Shown: positions 57,343-64,000 of the stretch, in pieces
Layout of the letters: each line of letters opens with the position of its first letter
Numbering within the stretch: position 1 is the first letter of the stretch
Assembly: GCF_000314895.2 (NCBI RefSeq)
Contig: NZ_CM001773.1
Location: 349,727-413,726, forward strand
DNA: 64,000 nucleotides
From: Providencia sneebia DSM 19967
GTDB lineage: Bacteria; Pseudomonadota; Gammaproteobacteria; Enterobacterales; Enterobacteriaceae
Direction of reading: 5' to 3'
The notes under the pieces: model-generated
Database searches by the model: none
What the model was told of the DNA's origin: nothing
Seen by the model: the letters and a program-made list of their open reading frames with translations, nothing else
Translations under genes and position numbers: made by a program

Positions 57343-58730
57343 GAGAGAAGTACCTGTAATAAGCTGTGTTCATCATCGAGACAACGTAAATCAAGCCACA
57401 ATTTCCCCTCTTTAAGTCTGCCTATTACAGGCTGTGGTGATTGACGCCAATGCTCTGCAAGTTGAGCCAGTGAATAGCCATGTTTTTCTAAAGGTGAAAA
57501 AGTAATGGCATAACTTGGTAGCCTATCAACAGGAAGTGAGCCACTACCAATTTGTGATTGGCATTGTTCTATTTCAACAATAAAATTGTCACCATAAAAA
57601 GCTTGTAATGGTACAAGAATCCGCTCTGCGCGTGTCTTTATCTCTTCTGCATCACGGGTCAACCAACGTAATGTCGGTAACTCAGAGACAAGTTTTTCAG
57701 GTGTAAGATATAGCTGTAAAGTCGCTTCTAAAGCCGCTAATGTCATTTTATCAGCACGCAAAGCACGTTTAAGAGGGTGTTTTTGAATGGCTTCAATCCA
57801 TTTTTTCTTACCAAGAATAATACCAGCCTGCGGGCCGCCTAACAGCTTATCGCCAGAAATAGAGACTAAATCAATGCCTTGAGCAAGATAAGTATGTGGC
57901 ATGGGTTCAACAGGTAGCCCGTATTTACCCATATCCACCATTGAACCGCTGCCCAAATCAATCGCTGTTGGTAGTTGATATTGCTGACCTAATTGAGCCA
58001 ATTGTGCGCCATCAACTTCTGCGGTAAAACCTTCAATGCTGTAATTACTGGTATGAACTTTCATCAATAATGCCGTATTTTCATTGATGGCGTGTTCATA
58101 ATCACGTAAATGAGTTCGGTTTGTTGTACCCACTTCAACCAGTTGGCAACCAGCTTGGCTCATCACATCAGGCACACGAAAAGCACCACCAATCTCGACA
58201 AGTTCACCGCGAGAAACTATGACTTGCCGACCTTGTGCCAAAGTGGCGAGTAACAAAAGAACAGCCGCCGCATTATTATTCACAATACAAGCATCTTCAG
58301 CGCCTGTTAATTGGCACAGCAAATCAGCTAATGGGCGATCACGATGTCCACGCGTTGCACCATCGAGTGAATACTCCAAGGTGACAGGAGAGCTCATTAC
58401 TCTACTCACCGCAGTCATTGCCGACTGTGCCATTACCGCCCGTCCAAGGTTAGTATGTAAAACGGTTCCAGTTAAATTGAAGACAGACTTTAATGCGCTT
58501 TCTTGCATAGCATCATGATTTTGTACTAGCTTAGCTCCCCAATTATCGTGCCAACTTGGTAATGAACCTTGCTGTTGAATACATTCACGTGCTTGTTCTT
58601 GCATGCTACGCAAGTTCTCAGTAACCCAATGCAATCCTGATTTTTCGACCAAGGCCTGAACATCACTGAGCTGTAATAGTTTATCGATTGATGGAAGTTG
58701 ACGATAAAGGGACGCATTAGAGTCTGGCAT
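57339..58730 (-). CDS. selA: L-seryl-tRNA(Sec) selenium transferase
   Basis: SelA converts seryl-tRNA(Sec) to selenocysteyl-tRNA(Sec) with selenophosphate. The 463-residue PLP enzyme has [12 protein letters not shown], where the lysine binds [19 protein letters not shown], and [15 protein letters not shown]. It is cotranscribed with selB and follows fdhE by 20 bases, so the selenoprotein machinery is tied to formate dehydrogenase assembly. Confidence 0.97.
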   Translation of the reverse strand: MPDSNASLYRQLPSIDKLLQLSDVQALVEKSGLHWVTENLRSMQEQARECIQQQGSLPSWHDNWGAKLVQNHDAMQESALKSVFNLTGTVLHTNLGRAVMAQSAMTAVSRVMSSPVTLEYSLDGATRGHRDRPLADLLCQLTGAEDACIVNNNAAAVLLLLATLAQGRQVIVSRGELVEIGGAFRVPDVMSQAGCQLVEVGTTNRTHLRDYEHAINENTALLMKVHTSNYSIEGFTAEVDGAQLAQLGQQYQLPTAIDLGSGSMVDMGKYGLPVEPMPHTYLAQGIDLVSISGDKLLGGPQAGIILGKKKWIEAIQKHPLKRALRADKMTLAALEATLQLYLTPEKLVSELPTLRWLTRDAEEIKTRAERILVPLQAFYGDNFIVEIEQCQSQIGSGSLPVDRLPSYAITFSPLEKHGYSLAQLAEHWRQSPQPVIGRLKEGKLWLDLRCLDDEHSLLQVLLS

Positions 58731-58750
58731 GACAATTATTCTCTTCTCAG

Positions 58751-59686
58751 TTACTTTTCACCAGGAAATAAAAATGGGTTGATGCTACTACGCGCAAAGC
58801 CTTCTTCTTCCATACGAGCATCAAGGATAATAGACGCTAAATCATCGGCAACAGCTTCAACATTAACCTCTTTTTCTTGGTACAAGATTTTCAGATAACT
58901 TCCGCAATCACCACAGCTTTCTGCTTTTACTGCCGCATTTTCATCATCCAATGACCAATAATTGAGGTCACGAGTCTCTTCGCAATTACTGCATTTCACT
59001 CGCACCATATGCCACTCGGTTTCACAAAGATTACAGTGCAAATAACGCAGCCCTTGAGATGAGCCAATCTGAACAATACTTGAAACCGGCATGCTATGAC
59101 AAACTGGGCAAAAATGGCGATGATCGCCCTCTTCTGCTCGAGCTTTACCGGGAATTTGTGCTGCCATTTGCGCCCAATAAACAGATAATGCAGCCCAAAT
59201 AAACATTGATTTATCGGCAGGCACTTTTTCAAATTGTTCATTAAGCAATGCGGAAGCCATTACTTTTAACTCGCTATCAGATTCTTTCGATAAATTTTCG
59301 AGTGTAGAACGCACCGTTTCTGGTACCACTGGCAATAGCTCAGCAATAATTGATTGCAAGATTTTGTGCCAATGATGCGTACGTGGAAATGTTTTTGTAT
59401 CAAGCGGAGGTGTATTGGTTGCTGTCGCATGAGCCAATACAGCATTCATATCCATTTCTAGTGGATTATCAAATTGCGCACTATTTTGCGCCATAGCAAC
59501 ATCCGCGGCAAAGTTAAGATAATCTGCAAAAGGATGCTCGCCAATTGCGAGTTGTTTTAATCTTTCAGCTCGTCGTTGGTACAGGTTTTTCAGATTTGGG
59601 AATAGAACTGGAGGGATAAAACCAATTCCTTTTTCTTTTAACCTTTCTTGTCCTAAATCTTCTTTAGGGACGATACGAATACCCAT
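58751..59686 (-). CDS. fdhE: Formate dehydrogenase accessory protein
   Basis: FdhE is needed for respiratory formate dehydrogenase activity and binds iron through paired CxxC motifs. The four pairs are visible: [30 protein letters not shown] and [11 protein letters not shown]. The N-terminal IRIVPKEDL and [19 protein letters not shown] fit the family, and 311 residues is the usual length. It leads the fdhE-selA-selB operon. Confidence 0.96.
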   Translation of the reverse strand: MGIRIVPKEDLGQERLKEKGIGFIPPVLFPNLKNLYQRRAERLKQLAIGEHPFADYLNFAADVAMAQNSAQFDNPLEMDMNAVLAHATATNTPPLDTKTFPRTHHWHKILQSIIAELLPVVPETVRSTLENLSKESDSELKVMASALLNEQFEKVPADKSMFIWAALSVYWAQMAAQIPGKARAEEGDHRHFCPVCHSMPVSSIVQIGSSQGLRYLHCNLCETEWHMVRVKCSNCEETRDLNYWSLDDENAAVKAESCGDCGSYLKILYQEKEVNVEAVADDLASIILDARMEEEGFARSSINPFLFPGEK

Positions 59687-59997
59687 ATCATTGCTCTCTT
59701 TTATATTTAAAACGACGACTCATTATAAGTTATAGGAGATAATCATCTCATATTCTTAAAACTACACTATTCCATATTATGCTAATTTGTACAAAATTGC
59801 TGTTATCCTGCTAACAAATAGGATGTTATTACGTCATTAACGGATAGATAGAAACCACTAAATTAATGACTTGATATTAAGCAAAAGGAATACGATAAGG
59901 AAATAAGGAGTGATTAAAGTGGAAAATAACACGTTTGAGTAAACCAGATACATTAATATTGTATCTGGTAATATTGTATCTGGTTTTTTAAACTCAA
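59687..59997. other. Intergenic region upstream of fdhE with a duplicated hairpin arm
   Basis: The stretch holds the fdhE promoter (near 59700-59800). Near its right end TAATATTGTATCTGG is repeated in tandem (59954-59968 and 59969-59983) after AAACCAGATAC (59941-59951), so either copy can pair with it. T6 follows on the + strand. It probably ends transcription of the DUF1275 gene, with weak T support on that strand. Confidence 0.5.
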
Positions 59998-60714
59998 CTA
60001 ATTTGAGTCAATAATGATGTTTTTATCTTCTCTTGATAAATGATGCCCCATTGTAAAGATCAAGCACAGCGGTACTAATGTCATTAATAAAGCATATTCT
60101 CTCGCGTAATCGGCAAGCATTGCCATCATAAATGCGCCACCCGCAAAGCCAAATAATGTCAAAAAGTAGCAATAACTTTTATAAAGTGCTTCTCTTCTTT
60201 CTTGGCCTTTAAATGCCACTGATTCCGCTAAAGAGCTAAAGCCAAGTTGGACATTTAATGTCACTGCAATATTTCCATATAACATTCCATTGATTTTATG
60301 GAATGCATTACCTTGCATACCCGCAATAAATGATAATGCCCATACAGCATGGAAACCGCTTGCTTCTACTTTAAAGAAGTAAATGTAGGCAACAAGTAAA
60401 ATCAGTAAAATAATCTCTAATGAAAGTAGCGTAAATGTCCACGTTTTTTCATTCGTATTATAGCGGTATCTCAACCATGCTAGGATCATCGCACCAGCAC
60501 CAAAAGAGATAATAGCGATAACATAAGGTATCACCGCAGCTAGCCCATGTTTCGCAAATTCATAGCCCAGCATAATAATGTTACCAGACTGGAACGTAGC
60601 AAAAGATTTCGTTGTAAAGAAAGCATAACCATCTAGCATTCCTGAAGTAATTGCTAGCAAGAAAGCGATTGTTGGTAATTGCATAAATGGAATTTTGGAT
60701 ACAGGTGTTGTCAT
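59998..60714 (-). CDS. YoaK/DUF1275 family membrane protein
   Basis: The 238-residue protein has about six membrane helices and the DUF1275 landmarks: ATSGMLDGYAFFTTKSFATFQ, SGNIIMLG near the N-terminus and FIAGMQGNAFHKINGML. The family is widespread and its transport function is not established. It starts 5 bases after the ion channel gene stops, so the two are one operon. Confidence 0.82.
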   Translation of the reverse strand: MTTPVSKIPFMQLPTIAFLLAITSGMLDGYAFFTTKSFATFQSGNIIMLGYEFAKHGLAAVIPYVIAIISFGAGAMILAWLRYRYNTNEKTWTFTLLSLEIILLILLVAYIYFFKVEASGFHAVWALSFIAGMQGNAFHKINGMLYGNIAVTLNVQLGFSSLAESVAFKGQERREALYKSYCYFLTLFGFAGGAFMMAMLADYAREYALLMTLVPLCLIFTMGHHLSREDKNIIIDSN

Positions 60715-60719
60715 GAAAA

Positions 60720-61436
60720 TTAAACCTTTTTTGGTGTATTTGAATTATTATCCGACTGGCTTAATCGGCTAATTACAGTCGTAAAATAGACTGTAAAGAT
60801 TGGGAAAACGGTCATCCCTGTTGCAGCAAGTATTGTCGTGACCACTTTTCCTGCTGTCGTAACGGGGATAATATTTGATCCCAATGTTGTTACTGTCATT
60901 GCTGCCCACCAAATAGCATCACCATAGTTTTTCACATCGGCATTGCTACCTCTTTCAAAAATGAAAAACATCAAGCTAATAAAGTAAACAATTGCGAATA
61001 ACAGCAAAATATATGAGAGAAATAGTGCAGTAGAGTTTCTCTTCACTATCATCGTCATTAACATAATAAGAGCCGCACCACCTCTAAATAATGGGATAAA
61101 ACGGATGAGGTAGATTTGCTCTTGAGTAAATTGAATCGAGGTATAATCGAAAATGCTTAAATAAGGTATCGATAAAAATATAACGATTGAATATTTAGCT
61201 ATAAACTTCTTTTTATTTTCCGATAGAAAAAAGAAAATAAAAAAGTCTACTGTAAAATAAATACAAATCCAAAATTGGATATCAAAATAAATTGAATGTG
61301 CCATGAATGGGTCATGGCGAAAAGTTTCAAGAGAGATACTAATAATTAAAATTATAGACGCAATAACACCGAAAAAATGCAATGTTTTTATCAGAGCTTC
61401 CTTGCTATGTGTTTTTTGTGTTTGCGATATAGTCAT
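60720..61436 (-). CDS. Small ion channel-like protein with an unusual selectivity filter
   Basis: The 238-residue protein has about six helices: a voltage-sensor-like domain with weakly charged S4 (IRFIPLFRGGAAL), then pore helices. The filter reads MTVTTLGSNIIPVT in place of the canonical TVGYGD of potassium channels; TxGS-type filters occur in some bacterial ion-transporter proteins. Ion choice cannot be predicted. It is first in an operon with the DUF1275 protein. Confidence 0.75.
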   Translation of the reverse strand: MTISQTQKTHSKEALIKTLHFFGVIASIILIISISLETFRHDPFMAHSIYFDIQFWICIYFTVDFFIFFFLSENKKKFIAKYSIVIFLSIPYLSIFDYTSIQFTQEQIYLIRFIPLFRGGAALIMLMTMIVKRNSTALFLSYILLLFAIVYFISLMFFIFERGSNADVKNYGDAIWWAAMTVTTLGSNIIPVTTAGKVVTTILAATGMTVFPIFTVYFTTVISRLSQSDNNSNTPKKV

Positions 61437-61792
61437 GGTTTATATTATATATATGATATTTTACAGTCTGAAATTTAACCGATATTATCGGTGTTTTAAA
61501 AAATATTGCGAGTCACATCGAATACAATCAAGGTAATTAGATTGAGTTGTCTAACAAAAAACGAATATTTATCGAGAAAAAACTTAAAGTAGTATTGCTA
61601 AAAATACGATAATTCAAAATAAAGCAAAAGTATGTATTCACACATCGCTATTACTTTGATGAGAAGTATTCACACATCAATACCCTAAATAATTCGTGCC
61701 ACAGCTAGGCGACAAGTAAAGCTATCCCAAGGAGCATAGACTTGGGTAGCTGCACGCAGTCAACAACGCTGTGGCGCGAAGAATGACGGGTA
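61437..61792. other. Intergenic region upstream of the channel gene
   Basis: It contains the promoter of the leftward channel operon, a 13-base direct repeat GTATTCACACATC (61634-61646 and 61666-61678) of unknown meaning and, at its right end, a palindromic repeat annotated separately. No gene is seen. Confidence 0.4.
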
Positions 61793-61796
61793 TTAT
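61681..61796. repeat. ERIC-like imperfect palindromic intergenic repeat
   Basis: The block begins TACCCTAAATAATTCG and ends CGAAGAATGACGGGTA, imperfect inverted ends. Its centre has CTATCCCAAGGAGC pairing with CTTGGGTAGC. The layout and the inner CCCAAGGAGC...GACTTGGG recall ERIC-type elements of enterobacteria, which insert at TA. It abuts and slightly overlaps the end of the nitrilase-fold gene, so it may act as its 3' hairpin. Confidence 0.6.
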
Positions 61797-63526
61797 TTGG
61801 TTAAGGGAGGAAACCAAATAGCCTGTTGCCCGCTAATCAAACGTTCCTGATTAATCCAGGTAAATGGCGCCGGCACCTGAGTTTGCAATCTGACCTCTGG
61901 AGCACCACGATCCGCCGTTAATGTTGGCGTTAATACCACTGGTTCTGGCCCATAAATCCCTGCTGAAGTGAAATCTTTATCACTTCGACCACCACAGACT
62001 ACCCATAGCTGATGCATAGTTGCTGTCGCGTATGGGATAAAATCTGCTCGGTCTGTTGGTGGGTTATCAACTGAATATAAGTGACTTGCTATTTCTACGC
62101 GTAAATCACTTGGCAGACCTGCTGGCGCTGCAATAATATCTGCACGCTGTGTGCTATATAAGCCGCCTAATTCAACCACTTCTAATTCATGCGCTACCGC
62201 TAATGCTATGCGTCCAATTGGCGTGACTGTTACACTAATCGATTGTCCAGCACTTGCCCAGCCCTGATCGCGTTCATTAAGATGTGTTGCACGGTATCTT
62301 GCAAGAATTTCACCTGCTGGCCCTGCTAATACAACGGTATGATATAATTTATCGACATCAATTTCAGGGTAACTTCCTACTACGTAACCTTTCCCTTCTG
62401 CAGCAATTTTGCATAGGCTTTGCTCAAAATCACCACCTTGCTTCTCTGCTTTAGACAAAACAATATTTGGGTCATTGGTGTAAGGCAAACTTGATAATTC
62501 TGGTAATACTAATAGCTCGTTTTCACCTACTTTTACTTCTGTCAAATTAGAAGATGCTTTATCCCATTGCGCCGCGATTAATGTCGTTTTAGCAATGTGA
62601 GTTGTTGCATTAATATCAGTTGGGCTACGATGCAAAGCTAACGTAGGAAAATATAGCTCAGGACGGCGTTTCGCCAGCATTGATTCACGCTGCTTATCAG
62701 CTTCATCAAGGTCGATAGTTGCTGTGAAAATACCATTTAGGCCAGGTTCTAACTCAAGAGGGCTGACTACAGGCGCTTGAGCAACTTTATGGCCAGATGG
62801 AGACCATACACTTGAGCCGCCATTATAATAGAGTTGACCCTTGGTGATTGGGTTAGTTTCAATGCCACTACGAGTTGCACAAATCACCCACATCCCATTG
62901 AAAGCACTCATATGTTGCACATGAGCAACCGTTGAATGGTCACCTAACATTTCGGCTGGGCTTGCATTTGGCATCATACGGTCAGATACCGAATGCCAAC
63001 CAATAATTTGTGCACCTTCTAATGCTGCTAATCTGACATATTGCCAATAAGTATCATCATAACAAATAAGCAGGGCAATACGGCCAATTGGCGTATCAAA
63101 GGTTTTGACGCCTGTATTACTCGGTGCAAAAACTTTTTGATCCTGAGAATTTAAACCAATTTTACGGTATGTCCCAATAATCTCTTCAGGCCCCATTAAT
63201 ACTGCGGAATTATAAGCTAATCCTGTTTTTGTATCACGCTCTGCAATCCCAACGCTCATATACATGCCCGTACTTGCTAATATAGGTAAAATAGCAGCGG
63301 TGGTTTTTCCGGGGATGGTATCTAAATAAGGTGCTAATTCCGTTGAGTCAGAAAATAAATAACCACTCACAGCCGTTTCCGGGAACACTGCATAATCAAC
63401 ACCTTGAGCTGCGACTTTTTCTACTGCTTCTGCCAAGCGACGAATATTACCGTCTAAATCACCCCAAGCAGGAATAAAATCTACAGCTGCGACTTTACTT
63501 GTTTTTTTAATTTGTACCTGACTCAT
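61793..63526 (-). CDS. Double carbon-nitrogen hydrolase protein with an inactive second domain
   Basis: The 577-residue protein contains two nitrilase-fold domains. The first (about residues 11-290) has the full Glu-Lys-Cys triad: E50 in YAVFPETAVSG, K122 in GTYRKIGLN and C155 in ALLICYDDTYW. The second (about 310-570) keeps the glutamate in VLPELSS, but reads RYRATHLNER where the lysine should be and IALAVAHELE where the cysteine should be. It should therefore have one active site, cleaving an amide or nitrile, plus a pseudo-domain. It is followed upstream by frc in the same direction. Confidence 0.85.
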   Translation of the reverse strand: MSQVQIKKTSKVAAVDFIPAWGDLDGNIRRLAEAVEKVAAQGVDYAVFPETAVSGYLFSDSTELAPYLDTIPGKTTAAILPILASTGMYMSVGIAERDTKTGLAYNSAVLMGPEEIIGTYRKIGLNSQDQKVFAPSNTGVKTFDTPIGRIALLICYDDTYWQYVRLAALEGAQIIGWHSVSDRMMPNASPAEMLGDHSTVAHVQHMSAFNGMWVICATRSGIETNPITKGQLYYNGGSSVWSPSGHKVAQAPVVSPLELEPGLNGIFTATIDLDEADKQRESMLAKRRPELYFPTLALHRSPTDINATTHIAKTTLIAAQWDKASSNLTEVKVGENELLVLPELSSLPYTNDPNIVLSKAEKQGGDFEQSLCKIAAEGKGYVVGSYPEIDVDKLYHTVVLAGPAGEILARYRATHLNERDQGWASAGQSISVTVTPIGRIALAVAHELEVVELGGLYSTQRADIIAAPAGLPSDLRVEIASHLYSVDNPPTDRADFIPYATATMHQLWVVCGGRSDKDFTSAGIYGPEPVVLTPTLTADRGAPEVRLQTQVPAPFTWINQERLISGQQAIWFPPLTK

Positions 63527-63743
63527 ATTATTTATCCTTATTGAATAATAACCTTGCTAATATCAAGAATAAATCTGGGAATAATCACCGATTATTTTTA
63601 ATGAAAAAATTAAGCAGTAACAAACACCCTCATAAATTAATAAGGTTATTAGATAATATTAAATATCAATTTAAGATAATCTTAATTGGAAAATATAAGC
63701 TCAATGGTTTTATTTCATATTTTTACTATTGAGCTTATTTTTT

Positions 63744-64000
63744 CTAAATTACATTTTTTTGTTTCATCGCCGTTATTTGTTCATCACTATAACCAAGCTC
63801 TTTTAATACTTCGTTATTATGTTGACCTAATAAAGGTGCACTTTTTATTTCAGGCGTAAATGCTGAAAACTTCATAGGGCAACCAACGGTTAAATAACTT
63901 CCGCGTTGAGGTTGTTCAACTTCAACAATAGTACCGCTGTCTCGTAATGATTTATCATCAATTATTTCCTTCATACTCAAAACAGCAGAGCAAGGCACAC
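63744..64000 (-). CDS. frc: Formyl-CoA:oxalate CoA-transferase (5' part outside window)
   Basis: Only the C-terminal 85 residues are in the window; the frame stays open at base 64000. [40 protein letters not shown] and [21 protein letters not shown] match E. coli Frc, a class III CoA-transferase that moves CoA from formyl-CoA to oxalate for degradation and acid resistance. A close CaiB-like relative is possible but the tail is Frc-like. The next gene downstream (leftward) is the double nitrilase-fold protein. Confidence 0.88.
   Translation of the reverse strand, partial: VPCSAVLSMKEIIDDKSLRDSGTIVEVEQPQRGSYLTVGCPMKFSAFTPEIKSAPLLGQHNNEVLKELGYSDEQITAMKQKNVI

Noticed and set aside
63541..63732. 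Rightward 63-codon frame between the nitrilase-fold gene and frc
   Set aside because: Lys/Asn/Ile-rich low-complexity sequence, no good ribosome site and no recognisable motif; likely chance in AT-rich DNA.

Overview
The window is a piece of a low-GC enterobacterial chromosome. It most likely comes from a member of the Morganellaceae, and Providencia is my best guess. That call rests on the waa (LPS core) gene order, the close match of the housekeeping proteins to their E. coli counterparts, and an AT-rich codon style. I have not run a database search, so the genus is inference.

Layout. Positions 1-15000 hold the LPS core region: hldD (partial), waaF and waaC; a membrane glycosyltransferase; waaA, coaD and mutM; a lone GT8 transferase; and the leftward operon waaQ-waaL-GT2-waaG-waaP-GT8. 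Next come rpmB-rpmG (about 15.2-15.7 kb). Between 15.9 and 34.3 kb the radC gene is split in two by a 17.7-kb integrative element. To the right of radC are the core genes coaBC-dut, slmA, pyrE/rph and yicC (34.5-39.8 kb). From 39.86 to 44.46 kb lies a graveyard of phage and IS relics with two passenger genes, bounded by copies of one IS end. After that come ugd and a UDP-sugar epimerase; a yegTUVW-like nucleoside catabolism cluster; a tandem Mop protein; an AT-rich unknown 492-residue protein; an LTA-synthase-type sulfatase; selB-selA-fdhE (selenoprotein and formate dehydrogenase biogenesis); an ion channel plus DUF1275 membrane pair; a double nitrilase-fold protein; and the 3' end of frc.

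The radC element is the centre of interest. It has the plan of a phage satellite. A P4-type tyrosine integrase sits at the right end. Inside it is a rightward early operon of tiny overlapping genes, including an Icd-like protein and an AlpA regulator, that ends in a primase-like and a DUF927 helicase-like protein. An Arc-type repressor is divergent across a strong promoter with an operator-like palindrome, and next to it are iterons resembling an origin. The leftward arm starts with a lambda Q-type antiterminator followed by a small late operon. That operon carries an apparently intact 1111-residue tail tape measure protein, yet no capsid, terminase, portal, tail tube or lysis gene is visible anywhere in the element. 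The left end carries cargo: a CoiA-like nuclease, a pRiA4b ORF-3-type protein and a secreted histidine phosphatase. Paired short repeats near both ends look like integrase or excisionase arm sites. I infer a satellite that depends on a helper siphophage and supplies its own tape measure protein.

The second phage locus, after yicC, is unrelated in state: truncated tail genes in the order tail tube, G, GT, H, joined head-on to a fragment of a MuB/ExeA-type ATPase, consistent with a decayed transposable siphophage.
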